A stretch of DNA of 64,000 nt from an uncultured Bradyrhizobium sp. (GTDB lineage: Bacteria > Pseudomonadota > Alphaproteobacteria > Rhizobiales > Xanthobacteraceae), in NCBI RefSeq assembly GCF_936943645.1, contig NZ_CAKZJO010000052.1:1-64000 (forward strand), written 5' to 3'. Position numbers and translations under genes: made by a program. This document shows positions 42,047-50,788 of the stretch, in pieces. How positions within the stretch are numbered: position 1 is the first letter of the stretch; each line of letters opens with the position of its first letter. The notes below the pieces were generated by a model. It saw only the letters and a list, made by a program, of their open reading frames with translations. It had not been told where the DNA came from and did not search any database.

Positions 42047-42535
42047 ATGACCGCGCCGATCGCCATCATCATGGGAAGCCAGTCGGACTGGGACACGATG
42101 CGGCATGCCGCCGACACCCTCGCCGCGCTCGGCGTTGCCGCCGACACCCGCATCGTTTCGGCCCACCGCACCCCCGACCGCTTGTATGCTTTCGCCAAGG
42201 GCGCCAAGGCCGCGGGCTACAAGGTCATCATCGCCGGCGCTGGCGGCGCTGCACATCTGCCCGGCATGGCGGCGGCGCTGACCGAACTCCCGGTGTTCGG
42301 CGTTCCCGTCGAATCCAGGACGCTCAAGGGCCTCGATTCGCTCTATTCGATCGTCCAGATGCCCGCCGGCATCCCGGTCGGCACCCTCGCCATCGGCAAG
42401 GCCGGCGCGACCAACGCCGCGCTGCTGGCGGCGTCCGTCCTGGCATTGTCCGATCCGGCCTTGTCCGATCGCCTCGCCGCCTGGCGCAAAGCGCAGTCCG
42501 AGGCCGTTGCCGAGCGTCCGGAGGACAAGGCGTGA
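42047..42535 (+). CDS. purE: PurE, N5-carboxyaminoimidazole ribonucleotide mutase
   Basis: 162 residues, class I PurE. It contains the conserved [84 protein letters not shown] and [14 protein letters not shown]. It converts N5-CAIR to CAIR in purine synthesis. The stop overlaps the purK GTG start by 4 bp. Confidence 0.97.
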   Translation: MTAPIAIIMGSQSDWDTMRHAADTLAALGVAADTRIVSAHRTPDRLYAFAKGAKAAGYKVIIAGAGGAAHLPGMAAALTELPVFGVPVESRTLKGLDSLYSIVQMPAGIPVGTLAIGKAGATNAALLAASVLALSDPALSDRLAAWRKAQSEAVAERPEDKA

Positions 42536-43638
42536 GCGATGCAAAGCAGGTGAAGCTGAAGCCCGGCGACACCATCGGAATCCTCGGCGGCGGACAATTG
42601 GGGCGGATGCTGGCGATGGCCGCGGCGCGGCTCGGCCTGCGCTGCCAGATCTTCTCGCCCGATCCGGACTCGCCGGCCTTCGACGTCGTCTTGAACGCGA
42701 CCTGCGCCGAATATGCCGATGTCGAAGCGCTCGAACTGTTCGCGGGCGACGTCGACGTCATCACCTACGAATTCGAGAACGTGCCCTCGGCCGCCGCGAT
42801 GGTGCTGGACGCCCGCCGCCCGGTGCTGCCCAATCGCAAGATCCTCGAGACCACTCAGGATCGCCTCGCCGAGAAGGATTTCGTCACCCGCCTCGGCATC
42901 GGCACCGCGGCCTATGCCGACGTCACTTCGGTGGCTTCATTGCGCGAGGCAATCGTCAGGATCGGGCTGCCGGCCGTGCTGAAGACCCGCCGCTTCGGCT
43001 ATGACGGCAAGGGCCAGGCCATCATCCGCGAGGGCGACGACATCGCCAAGGTGTGGACCAGCCTCGCCACCAAATCGGCGATCCTGGAAGCCTTCATCCC
43101 CTACGAGCGCGAGATCTCCGTGATTGCCGCGCGCTCGGCCACGGGCCAGGTTGAGTGCTTCGACGTCACCGAGAACGAGCACCGCGACCACATCCTGAAA
43201 ATATCCCGCGCGCCCGCCCCGATCCCGGATGCGCTCGCCGAGGAGGCGCGCAACATCGCCGGCAAGATCGCAAGCGCACTCGACTATGTCGGCGTGCTCG
43301 CCGTCGAGATGTTCGTGCTCGCAAGCGGCACAGGGCCCAAGGTGCTGGTCAACGAGATCGCCCCGCGCGTGCACAATTCCGGGCACTGGACGCTCGACGG
43401 CGCGTCCGTCTCGCAGTTCGAGCAGCACATCCGCGCCATCGCCGGCTGGCCGCTCGGCAAGCCCGTCCGCCACGGCGAGGTCGTCACCATGACCAATCTG
43501 ATCGGCGACGAGATCAACGATTACGAGAAGTGGCTGAGCGTGCCGGGCGCGACCGTGCACATCTACGGCAAGGGCGCGCCGCGCCCGGGCCGCAAGATGG
43601 GCCATGTCACCGAAGTCAGGCCGCCCAAGGGCAACTGA
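42532..43638 (+). CDS. purK: PurK, N5-carboxyaminoimidazole ribonucleotide synthase
   Basis: 368 residues from GTG 42532. ATP-grasp protein: [27 protein letters not shown] at the N-terminus, then [15 protein letters not shown] (ATP loop) and [38 protein letters not shown], the PurK signature. It carboxylates AIR with bicarbonate and ATP, and the product goes to PurE. The four-base GTGA overlap shows translational coupling. Confidence 0.97.
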   Translation: MSDAKQVKLKPGDTIGILGGGQLGRMLAMAAARLGLRCQIFSPDPDSPAFDVVLNATCAEYADVEALELFAGDVDVITYEFENVPSAAAMVLDARRPVLPNRKILETTQDRLAEKDFVTRLGIGTAAYADVTSVASLREAIVRIGLPAVLKTRRFGYDGKGQAIIREGDDIAKVWTSLATKSAILEAFIPYEREISVIAARSATGQVECFDVTENEHRDHILKISRAPAPIPDALAEEARNIAGKIASALDYVGVLAVEMFVLASGTGPKVLVNEIAPRVHNSGHWTLDGASVSQFEQHIRAIAGWPLGKPVRHGEVVTMTNLIGDEINDYEKWLSVPGATVHIYGKGAPRPGRKMGHVTEVRPPKGN

Positions 43639-43687
43639 ATCCGAGCAACCGGGGACCGCAGCAGAAGCTGCGATCCCCACTTTGCAA

Positions 43688-44410
43688 TCAGGCCGTCTTC
43701 ACGCCTGCGACGACGCCGGCAGGCTCCTCGCTGAGCCAGCGATAGATCACCCCGCCCAGCGCGCCGCCGATCAGCGGTGCAACCCAGAACAGCCAGAGCT
43801 GCGCCGTCGCCCAGCCGCCGACGAACAGCGCGGGGCCCGTGCTGCGCGCCGGGTTCACCGACGTGTTGGTGACGGGGATGCTGACGAGATGGATCATCAC
43901 CAGCGCAAGTCCGATCGCGAGCGGCGCGAAGCCCGCGGGCGCGCGGCCATGCGTGGCGCCCATGATGATGAACAGAAACATCATGGTCATCACCACTTCG
44001 GTCAGGAAGCACACGATCATGCTGTACTGGCCGGGCGAATGCGCATCATATCCGTTGGATGCGAAGCCCTTGCTGACGTCGAATCCGGGAGCCCCGCTCG
44101 CGATGACGTAGAGGAGCCACGCGGCGACGATCGCACCGGCCACCTGGGCGATCACATAGGGCAGGATCTGCCCGGCGGGAAAACGGCCGCCGGCGGCAAG
44201 ACCGACGGTGACGGCCGGATTGAGATGGCAGCCCGAGATATGGCCGATTGCATAGGCCATGGTGACCACGCTGAGGCCGAACGCGAGGGAAACACCGACC
44301 AGGCCGATCCCGACCTGGGGAAAGCCGGCGGCGATCACCGCGCTGCCGCAGCCTGCGAATGTGAGCCAAAAGGTGCCGATGGCTTCAGCGGCGTATTTCT
44401 TGATATCCAT
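43688..44410 (-). CDS. aqpZ: Aquaporin Z-type water channel
   Basis: 240 residues from ATG 44410 (AGGGGA upstream). Six helices plus two NPA loops, [17 protein letters not shown] and [16 protein letters not shown]. The first helix is [27 protein letters not shown]. Pore residues Phe, His ([22 protein letters not shown]) and Arg after the second NPA match a strict water channel. An 11-bp inverted repeat lies just before its ribosome site. Convergent with purK. Confidence 0.94.
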   Translation of the reverse strand: MDIKKYAAEAIGTFWLTFAGCGSAVIAAGFPQVGIGLVGVSLAFGLSVVTMAYAIGHISGCHLNPAVTVGLAAGGRFPAGQILPYVIAQVAGAIVAAWLLYVIASGAPGFDVSKGFASNGYDAHSPGQYSMIVCFLTEVVMTMMFLFIIMGATHGRAPAGFAPLAIGLALVMIHLVSIPVTNTSVNPARSTGPALFVGGWATAQLWLFWVAPLIGGALGGVIYRWLSEEPAGVVAGVKTA

Positions 44411-44431
44411 GTGCCGTCCCCTACTTTCAAG

Positions 44432-44456
44432 GTTTCCGGAGCAAGGCTCCGGAAAC
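44432..44456. promoter_or_regulatory. Perfect 11-bp inverted repeat in the aqpZ leader
   Basis: Arms GTTTCCGGAGC and GCTCCGGAAAC with a 3-base loop, 22 to 46 bases before the aqpZ ATG. It may be an operator or an mRNA hairpin that affects ribosome access. The rest of the 260-bp aqpZ-rpsU gap shows no other gene. Confidence 0.55.
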
Positions 44457-44670
44457 GGCCCCACCCTTGGCGTCAAATCTCCCAAATCAGGGCCGCGCGG
44501 AGGTATTTTGCCCCATTTAATGGCTGAACTTGGCCCGAATCTCCGCTTGGCCGGTGGACATCCCTGGTTTTGTCTGATACATCCGCGCCCTCAAGGTTAA
44601 GGGCTTGCGCGTTTCGCCATCCCCTTCGTCTTACCAGAATTCAAATCCGATCCACTGAAGAGGATGCCGC

Positions 44671-44967
44671 GTGCAGGTTCTCGTTCGCGATAACAATGTC
44701 GATCAAGCCCTCAAGGCGCTGAAGAAGAAGATGCAGCGCGAGGGAATTTTCCGCGAGATGAAGCTCCGCGGTCACTACGAAAAGCCCTCCGAGAAGAAGG
44801 CCCGCGAAAAGGCCGAAGCCGTGCGCCGCGCACGCAAGCTGGCCCGCAAGAAGCTGCAGCGCGAAGGCTTGCTGCCGATGAAGCCGAAGCCGGTGTTCGG
44901 CGCAGGCCCCGGTGGTGATCGCGGCGGTCGCAGCGGCCCCGGTGCTGGTCCGCGCGGACCGCGCTGA
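44671..44967 (+). CDS. rpsU: Ribosomal protein bS21
   Basis: 98 residues from GTG 44671 (GAGGA six bases upstream). Begins [61 protein letters not shown], a complete S21. The C-terminal ~30 residues are a Gly/Pro/Arg-rich extension ([20 protein letters not shown]) common in alphaproteobacteria. It is part of the small ribosomal subunit. A clear intrinsic terminator follows. Confidence 0.97.
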   Translation: MQVLVRDNNVDQALKALKKKMQREGIFREMKLRGHYEKPSEKKAREKAEAVRRARKLARKKLQREGLLPMKPKPVFGAGPGGDRGGRSGPGAGPRGPR

Positions 44968-45001
44968 TCTTCCTAATCTTGCAGCATTTCAGTTTCCGAT
45001 G

Positions 45002-45030
45002 ACGCGGGCCCCTGGCCCGCGTTATTGTTT
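45002..45030 (+). terminator. Intrinsic terminator of rpsU
   Basis: Arms ACGCGGGCC (45002-45010) and GGCCCGCGT (45014-45022) around CCT, followed by TATTGTTT. About 35 bp after the rpsU stop. Confidence 0.85.
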
Positions 45031-45093
45031 GTGAGCGGTGCCTTTCTGGGACGGGGGCACCGCCGATGCGGCACCAGCGCGAGCGAACCGTAG

Positions 45094-45756
45094 ATGGCCT
45101 CCCCTTTTTCCAAGCGCGGCTTGGCGCGGCGACGCCGGATCTGGCAACAGCCGTTCGCGCTGGCTTTGATGGGGATGGCGCTGTGCGGCTGCTCGTTCGA
45201 TCTGGGATCGCTGACGCCGGAGAAGGACAAGCCGCAGGAAGCCCCCAAGGAATCCCTCAAGGAAGCTGCGCCCGTTGAGAGCGCGGTGAGTGCCGCCAAC
45301 GTCACCGAAGCTCAGGCCCACACCGCAAAGGCCCAGTCCCTGGCAAAATCAGGCGAGACCGCCGCCGCGCTCGACGAGTTCAATCGTGCCGTCGGGCTCG
45401 ACCCCTACAATGCCCAGGCACTCTATGGCCGGGCGCTGATCTATCAGAGCAAGAACCAGCACGACTTCGCGATCGCCGATTTCAGCACCGCAAACGGGCT
45501 CACACCCCAGAAGGTCGAGCCGCTGCTTGGCCGCGCGACCAGCTATCTCGCGCTCGGCAAGGTCAAGGAAGCGGCAGCCGATCTGGATGAGGCCTCCGAG
45601 GCCGATCCGCACAACGCGCAGGTCTGGACCACGCGTGGACAGGCCTATGAGCGGCTGGGAGACAAGGCCAAGGCTGCGGCGTCCTACACCAGGGCCGTCT
45701 CGCTGCGTCCCCGCGACGATGCCGCGCGCAGCGGTCTCGCCCGCGTCGGCGGCTGA
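45094..45756 (+). CDS. TPR-repeat lipoprotein
   Basis: 220 residues. The N-terminal basic stretch and hydrophobic segment end in a lipobox-like MALCGC (about residues 28-33), suggesting a lipoprotein. After a Glu/Lys/Pro linker come three or four TPR units, including AKSGETAAALDEFNRAVGLDPYNAQALYGRALIYQ, ADFSTANGLTPQKVEPLLGRATSYLALGKVKEAAADLDEA and TTRGQAYERLGDKAKAAASYTRAV. TPRs bind partner proteins; the partner is unknown. Tail-to-tail with the next gene, 26 bp apart. Confidence 0.85.
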   Translation: MASPFSKRGLARRRRIWQQPFALALMGMALCGCSFDLGSLTPEKDKPQEAPKESLKEAAPVESAVSAANVTEAQAHTAKAQSLAKSGETAAALDEFNRAVGLDPYNAQALYGRALIYQSKNQHDFAIADFSTANGLTPQKVEPLLGRATSYLALGKVKEAAADLDEASEADPHNAQVWTTRGQAYERLGDKAKAAASYTRAVSLRPRDDAARSGLARVGG

Positions 45757-45782
45757 CGGTCCGGGCCAGCGCAGGCGCCGGC

Positions 45783-46757
45783 TCAATCGGGGGTGGCGCC
45801 CTTCGGCAGAACCGAGTGGAACATCGACTTCATGCCCGACAGCACGTCGTCGGCAACATTGGTCTTCTTCGGCCGCGGCATGGAGGCGCCGGCGTCGGCA
45901 CGCAGGTCGAGCGGCGGCGCGATCACCGGCAGGGGAATGTCAGCCGGGGGGGTGATTCGATTCGGGTCGTCGTTGGCGACCGAGGCCGTGTAGGACGGCG
46001 ACGAACCACCATTGCCATAGCTCTCGGGCGAAGGCGTGGACACCGTGATCGGCGGCGGCAGCGGGCGGATCGCCGCGGGCTCCGTCGAGATGACGCGCGG
46101 AGCCTCGGGGACGCGGGTGGCTTCGCGCACTGCGGGGTCTGGGGTCCGCTCGGCCGACTTGATCTCGGCAGCTTTGGCCTCGGCAGCCTTGGCCTCGGCA
46201 GCCTTGGCCTCGGCAGCCTTGGCCTCCGCAGCCTTGGCCTCCGCAGCCTTGGCCTCCGCAGCCTTCTCAGCAGCTTTGCCTTCAGGCGACTTGCGAAGAC
46301 GCTCGATGGCGGCACGTGCCAAATCGTTGGCGTCAGGGGTCACAGCCGGGGACGTCCCGGCCGGCGCGGAATTGGCCTCCACCACCGGAGCGGTGGCCGC
46401 CGGGGTCGACTTCGCCGCGGCCTTCTCGCGCGCCGGAGAGCGGCCATGCGAGGCGTTCTCGGCGGGCGTTGCGTCCGCAGCCTTGGCCTCGGGCTTGTCG
46501 GCAGCGGCCTTGTCCGTCACACCCTTGTCGGAGACGCTCTTCTCCGAGATGCCCTTGGCCTTGACGCCGGGCGCGGGAAGGTTGGCGGTGTCCGTCGGCT
46601 TGGCGTCCTTGCCGGCCTCGGCAGGCGCAACGACGGCCGCGGGGGTGTCCGGCGCCGGCTTGGCGTTGATATAGTGGTTAACGATGTAGGCCCCGATGAT
46701 CGTCGCGAGCACCGAGGGGAAAATATCCATCGAGATTTTAGCGAGGTATTTCAGCAT
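45783..46757 (-). CDS. Membrane-anchored Ala/Glu/Lys-repeat protein, unknown function
   Basis: 324 residues. An N-terminal hydrophobic helix (ISMDIFPSVLATIIGAYIVNHYI) anchors a long low-complexity region of Ala, Lys, Glu, Pro and Thr. Residues about 162-201 are a tandem helical repeat of AEAKA units encoded by a 15-bp minisatellite. The C-terminal ~100 residues are Pro-rich (IRPLPPPITVSTPSP) and end in a short conserved-looking NVADDVLSGMKSMFHSVLPKG. Overall it looks like a periplasm-spanning rod, similar in build to TolA/TonB linkers, but without their domains. No function assigned. Confidence 0.75.
   Translation of the reverse strand: MLKYLAKISMDIFPSVLATIIGAYIVNHYINAKPAPDTPAAVVAPAEAGKDAKPTDTANLPAPGVKAKGISEKSVSDKGVTDKAAADKPEAKAADATPAENASHGRSPAREKAAAKSTPAATAPVVEANSAPAGTSPAVTPDANDLARAAIERLRKSPEGKAAEKAAEAKAAEAKAAEAKAAEAKAAEAKAAEAKAAEIKSAERTPDPAVREATRVPEAPRVISTEPAAIRPLPPPITVSTPSPESYGNGGSSPSYTASVANDDPNRITPPADIPLPVIAPPLDLRADAGASMPRPKKTNVADDVLSGMKSMFHSVLPKGATPD
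46164..46268. repeat. In-frame 15-bp minisatellite, 7 units
   Basis: Seven consecutive 15-base units of the form CTCGGCAGCCTTGGC (variants at positions 4, 10 and the last unit), coding on the minus strand for AEAKA repeats. The unit length keeps the reading frame, so copy number can change without a frameshift. Confidence 0.9.
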
Positions 46758-46850
46758 TTCTCGGCCACTCCCCGCGCGATCAGATGCGGGAACTTTGGGG
46801 CATTGTAAGGGATCAACTGCGACGGATCGATGGCAAAGGTAACCGCGGAT

Positions 46851-47135
46851 TTACGGCTTCAGCTCGATCTCAAGGAACACGATCTCGGTTGAGGTTTCGT
46901 TAAGTACGTCGTGTTGGACGCCGGCCTTGCGGAAGTAAGATTTGCCGGCCGAAAGCTGCGCCTTGGACCGCTCGCCGTTGGCCGCAACGATGGTCATTTC
47001 GCCGGCGACGACGGGAACAATCACGTAGTCCATGCCGTGGGTGTGGTGGCCGGTGGCGCTACCCGGACCGAGCCGCCATTCGGTCACCCGGACCTGCTCA
47101 TTGTCGACCTGGACCTCGGATCTGGCGGCAAGCAT
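46851..47135 (-). CDS. Cupin-domain protein
   Basis: 94 residues, a single small beta-barrel. The metal-site motif is WRLGPGSATGHHTHGMDYVIVPVVAGEM (His-x-His with later Glu), followed by YFRKAGVQHDVLNETSTEIVFLEIEL. AGGAG precedes the ATG. Small cupins of this type bind a metal and may be enzymes or sensors; the substrate is unknown. It stands upstream of the ChaA gene's 3' end on the same strand. Confidence 0.85.
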   Translation of the reverse strand: MLAARSEVQVDNEQVRVTEWRLGPGSATGHHTHGMDYVIVPVVAGEMTIVAANGERSKAQLSAGKSYFRKAGVQHDVLNETSTEIVFLEIELKP

Positions 47136-47194
47136 CGGAAACTTCTCCTGGGGCGCGACCCGGCCCGAAAGGGCCGCGTGAAGCGCAAATGGGG

Positions 47195-48292
47195 TCAGGG
47201 CACGAAAACCATGAACACGTAGACGGCAAATACCACCATATGGACCAGCCCGAACAGGACGTTTGTTCTGCCCGTGCCGAAGGTCAGCATGCTCAGGAAG
47301 AAGGTCAGGAGCAAAAGCACGCTGCCCTGGGCATTGAGGCCGAGCTCGAGCTCCTTGTCGAGCGCATAGGTGGCGGTGCCGACGGCCGGGATGGTCAAGC
47401 CGATGGTGGCAAGCGACGAGCCGAGCGCCAGGTTGATGCTCTTCTGGAGGTCGTTCTTGCGGGCCGCCGAGACCGCCGCGACGCCTTCCGGCATCAGGAT
47501 CAGGAGTGCGACCAGGAGGCCGGTAAAGGCCGGCGGCGCACCGATCTTGACCGCGACGGCATCGACCACCAGGGAGAATTTCTTGGCGAGCAGCACGACC
47601 GCCAGCAGCGCAACCAGCAGCAGCACGACGCTGAGCACGAGCATCCGGCCCGACAAATGCGCCTCGCCGGCGCCGCCGTCTCCCCGCTCGTGCACGAAGT
47701 AATCCTTGTGCAGCACGGTCTGGGTGTAGAGGAACACCCCGTAGAGCGCGAGCGTGACCACGTCGACGAAACCGAGCTGAACCGCCGAATAGACCGGCCC
47801 CGGCGTCGTGGTGGTGTAATTCGGCATGACCAGCGTGATGGTCGCGAGCGCGAACAGGACGCTGAGATAGACGTTGGCGCCGGAAAGCTGAAAACCCTGC
47901 TCGCGATAGCGCAGGCCGCCGATGAAGATACAGAGCCCGACGAGGCCGTTGCAGACGATCATGACCACGGCGAACACGGTGTCGCGCGCCAGTTCCGGGG
48001 CCGGCTTGTCGCCCAGCATGATCGTGGTGATCAGCGCCACCTCGATGATCGTCACCGAGAGCGTGAGCACCAGCGTGCCATAGGGTTCGCCGACCCGTTC
48101 GGCGATCACTTCGGCATGATGAACCGCAGCGAACACCGTGCCGAACAGGACGACGAGCAGCACCGTCGCGAAGACGAGCCCGCTCAGCGACAGCGTGAAC
48201 GCGTAGTCCGTCGCGCTGACGGCCGCGAACAGCAGCACCGCCAGCCCCGGAAAGAGCCAGGCCGACCGGGGCATCGGATTATGCGCGCTCAT
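47195..48292 (-). CDS. chaA: ChaA-like Ca2+/H+ (Na+/H+) antiporter
   Basis: 365 residues with about eleven helices. The two conserved Glu-containing antiporter repeats are VFGTVFAAVHHAEVIAERVGEPYGTLVLTLSVTIIEVALI and LLILMPEGVAAVSAARKNDLQKSINLALGSSLATIGLTIP, typical of CaCA/ChaA proteins. Acidic, His-rich cytosolic loop (HKDYFVHERGDGGAGEAH) between the halves. It exports calcium or sodium in exchange for protons. 49 bp downstream of a second cation/proton antiporter gene, same strand. Confidence 0.88.
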   Translation of the reverse strand: MSAHNPMPRSAWLFPGLAVLLFAAVSATDYAFTLSLSGLVFATVLLVVLFGTVFAAVHHAEVIAERVGEPYGTLVLTLSVTIIEVALITTIMLGDKPAPELARDTVFAVVMIVCNGLVGLCIFIGGLRYREQGFQLSGANVYLSVLFALATITLVMPNYTTTTPGPVYSAVQLGFVDVVTLALYGVFLYTQTVLHKDYFVHERGDGGAGEAHLSGRMLVLSVVLLLVALLAVVLLAKKFSLVVDAVAVKIGAPPAFTGLLVALLILMPEGVAAVSAARKNDLQKSINLALGSSLATIGLTIPAVGTATYALDKELELGLNAQGSVLLLLTFFLSMLTFGTGRTNVLFGLVHMVVFAVYVFMVFVP

Positions 48293-48341
48293 TCACCGCT
48301 TCCATTTGCTTGAATGAGCAGTAGCAAATCGGCCGGCAGAT

Positions 48342-49814
48342 TCAATGCCAGCGCAGGATCGGGGCGACCGGCAGGAATGTCAGCAGCAGGAACAGCGGGA
48401 TCAGCACGACACCGGCGCGCAGGAGATAGCCGAAGAAGCTCGGCATCTCGATGCCGTTCTCGCTGGCAATGCTGCTCACCATGAAGTTCGGCGCATTACC
48501 GATATAGGTGAGCGCCCCCATGTAGACTGCGCCCATGGAGATGGAGGCGAGCGTGCCCGACATCTCGTGCATCAGCGTCTGCGGGTCGCCGCCGGCGAGC
48601 TGGAAGAACAAGAGATAAGTCGGCGCATTGTCGAGGAATGCCGACATCAGGCCGGTGAACCAGAAATAGACGACCTCGCGCGGCGCTCCGTCCGGCCCCG
48701 TCACGGCCGACAACAGCCAGGCGAAGGCGCCCTGATGGCCGGCATTGAGCATGGCGATGACCGGGATGATGGCGACGAAGATGCCCGCAAACAGCTTTGC
48801 GACCTCGCGGATCGGTTCCCAGGTGAATCCGTTGGCCTGCCTGTGCTCGTCCGGCGTCAGCCAGACCGACAGCGCCGCAATTGCCAGCAGCACCACATTG
48901 CGGACGATGTCCTCCAGTTCCAGCCTGGTGCCGAGAATGTCGAACGCAATGCCGGGCTTCCACATCGCCGACGCCAGCAGGCTCGCGACGATGGCCGCGA
49001 TCAGCACCAGGTTGACGAGGCCGCGGATCCGTACCGGTTCCAAGGGTCCGGCTTCGGGCGGCGGCGGCTCGCTGCGAAAGCGCCAGATGTCGACCGCGAC
49101 GAAGATGGCGAGCAGCAGTCCGGCAACCATGGCGGTCTGCAGCCAGATGGTCCGCGTGGTCCAGAAGAAATCGACACCATGCAGGAAACCGACGAACAAG
49201 GGAGGATCGCCGAGCGGGGTCAGCGCGCCGCCGACATTGGCGACCAGGATGATGAAGAAGACGACGACATGGGCGTTGTGGCGCCGCGGCCGGTTGGCGC
49301 GGATCAAGGGACGGATCAGGATCATCGCGGCACCCGTGGTGCCGACGAGGCTCGCCCCGAACGTGCCGAGGGCGAGGATGCCGGCATTGGTCGCGGGCGT
49401 AGCCTTGATGTCGCCGGTAATGAGAATGCCGCCGGCCACGACATAGAGCGAGAACAGCAGCACGATGAAGCCGAGATATTCGGCGAGCATGGCATGGACG
49501 AGCGCCGCCAGCGTCGCCATGCCGCCGGCAAAGACGACGAGCGAGGCAAGGGCCAGCAGCGACCAGCCTGCGGCGATCTTGCCGTAGTGATGATGCCAGA
49601 ATTTCGCAAACAGCAAAGGTCCGAGGGCGATCGACAGTAACAGACCAGTGAAGGGCAACGCGTAGGGCCAGCGCATCGCCGCGCCGTCGAGCCCGGTCGC
49701 GGCGAACGCGGTCTGCGGCAGCAGCACCAGGCAGGAGACCGCGAGCGCGGAACCGTAACGTGCGAACAAACTGTCAACCGCCAATGAAATCTCTCGCTGT
49801 TTCGATCGCGCCAT
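48342..49814 (-). CDS. NhaD/CitM-like sodium:proton antiporter
   Basis: 490 residues from ATG 49814. About twelve to fourteen helices. Recognisable parts are VGTTGAAMILIRPLIRANR, VANVGGALTPLGDPPLFVGFL, FTGLMSAFLDNAPTYLLFFQLAGG and GALTYIGNAPNFMVSSIASENG. These are the twin DNAPT/GNAPN-type motifs of this ion transporter superfamily (PF16980-like). The chosen start overlaps the upstream hydrolase stop by 41 bp; a TTG near 49787 is an alternative. Together with the ChaA-like gene this looks like an ion-homeostasis pair. Confidence 0.85.
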   Translation of the reverse strand: MARSKQREISLAVDSLFARYGSALAVSCLVLLPQTAFAATGLDGAAMRWPYALPFTGLLLSIALGPLLFAKFWHHHYGKIAAGWSLLALASLVVFAGGMATLAALVHAMLAEYLGFIVLLFSLYVVAGGILITGDIKATPATNAGILALGTFGASLVGTTGAAMILIRPLIRANRPRRHNAHVVVFFIILVANVGGALTPLGDPPLFVGFLHGVDFFWTTRTIWLQTAMVAGLLLAIFVAVDIWRFRSEPPPPEAGPLEPVRIRGLVNLVLIAAIVASLLASAMWKPGIAFDILGTRLELEDIVRNVVLLAIAALSVWLTPDEHRQANGFTWEPIREVAKLFAGIFVAIIPVIAMLNAGHQGAFAWLLSAVTGPDGAPREVVYFWFTGLMSAFLDNAPTYLLFFQLAGGDPQTLMHEMSGTLASISMGAVYMGALTYIGNAPNFMVSSIASENGIEMPSFFGYLLRAGVVLIPLFLLLTFLPVAPILRWH

Positions 49815-50574
49815 ATTGATCGAGATCGTCGTGCCCGCCGCCCGCCATGCGAACGAACCGCTTGGGATCATGGGCGAGCGCGAACAGACGCTCTCCGAAC
49901 ACGATCGGAATGGCAAGGTCATCGGTACCATGCATCACGAGGAGCGGCACAGTGACGCGCTCGATGCGCTGGTCCGAATGAAACGGATCGCGCATCAGAA
50001 ATCGGACCGGAACGAACCAGAACGATGCAGCCGCAACGTCGGCCGTCGATTGATAGGGCGCCTCCAGGATCAGCTTGCCGACGCGATGCTCCGAGGCGAC
50101 GGCAACCGCCACACCCGTCCCGAGCGAAAAGCCCCAGGCGACGATCCGTTCCGCCGCATAGCGGGCGGTGGTGAAGGCGTAGGCGGCCGCGGCGTCGCGC
50201 AACAGGCCCTGTTCGCTCGGCGCGCCGCTGGAGCCGGCATAGCCGCGATAGGACAGTGCAACGAGGCCGGTGCCGTCGGCCGTGATCGCCTTGAGGCGGC
50301 TGACACGTCCGGCGAGAAAATCGCCATTGCCGGGAAAGTAGAGGATCACGGGGCGCCCCGGCCTCGCCGGCACGTGCCAGACGATCACCTTCTCGCCATC
50401 GGAGCTGCTCAGAACTTGCTCTTCCGCCTCGGGAAGTCCTGCGGCATCCGGCGCGGTGCGGCCGACGGGCGGAATCGGAAACAGCATCTCGCGCTGGCGC
50501 ACATAGAGCACGACCAGACCGGCACAATAGACGGTCACGAGCAGGATGACGGTCCATTTGGCGATGGTGATCAT
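49774..50574 (-). CDS. Membrane-anchored alpha/beta hydrolase (BEM46/ABHD13-like)
   Basis: 266 residues. One N-terminal membrane helix (KWTVILLVTVYCAGLVVLYV), then REMLFPIPPVGRTAPDAAGLPEAEE, typical of the BEM46-like group. Nucleophile elbow GFSLGTG (Ser near residue 150), with acid in MHGTDDLAIP and His in AGGGHDDLDQYG. The catalytic triad is complete. Substrate unknown (lipid or thioester suggested by relatives). Its 3' end overlaps the start chosen for the antiporter gene, so the two are probably co-transcribed. Confidence 0.88.
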   Translation of the reverse strand: MITIAKWTVILLVTVYCAGLVVLYVRQREMLFPIPPVGRTAPDAAGLPEAEEQVLSSSDGEKVIVWHVPARPGRPVILYFPGNGDFLAGRVSRLKAITADGTGLVALSYRGYAGSSGAPSEQGLLRDAAAAYAFTTARYAAERIVAWGFSLGTGVAVAVASEHRVGKLILEAPYQSTADVAAASFWFVPVRFLMRDPFHSDQRIERVTVPLLVMHGTDDLAIPIVFGERLFALAHDPKRFVRMAGGGHDDLDQYGAIETARDFIGG

Positions 50575-50599
50575 TGCGCGGTCGGCCTCAGGTGCAAGC

Positions 50600-50734
50600 T
50601 CAGGGCTTGCGATGGCTCCGCAGCAATTTCATGACGTCCGGCCGGAGGTTCGCGGGTACGTCGCGACAGCCGCACGCCGCCTTGTGGGCGGCGTGCCATG
50701 CGACGCGCTGCTCGCGTGTCGCCTTGGGTGGCAT
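50600..50734 (-). CDS. 44-codon ORF with a Cys-Gly-Cys motif, hypothetical small protein
   Basis: Too short for usual gene-finding cut-offs. ATG at 50734, TGA at 50600-50602. The peptide starts MPPKATREQRVAWHAAHKAA, then CGCRDVPANLRPDVMKLL and ends RSHRKP. It is basic, with His residues (HAAH) and a CxC that could bind metal. It lies between pntB and the hydrolase, same strand, 54 bp after the pntB stop. No clear ribosome site. It could be a real small gene of Bradyrhizobium or a chance ORF; frequency of charged, structured residues favours the former. Confidence 0.45.
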   Translation of the reverse strand: MPPKATREQRVAWHAAHKAACGCRDVPANLRPDVMKLLRSHRKP

Positions 50735-50788
50735 GCGATGAGACCGGTGCCATTCCCTGTTGATGGCCACGGTCGATTTCTCGTTGCG

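Noticed and set aside
46164..46268. Tandem repeats as a possible CRISPR array
   Set aside because: Units are 15 bp, contiguous without spacers, and in frame within a coding sequence.
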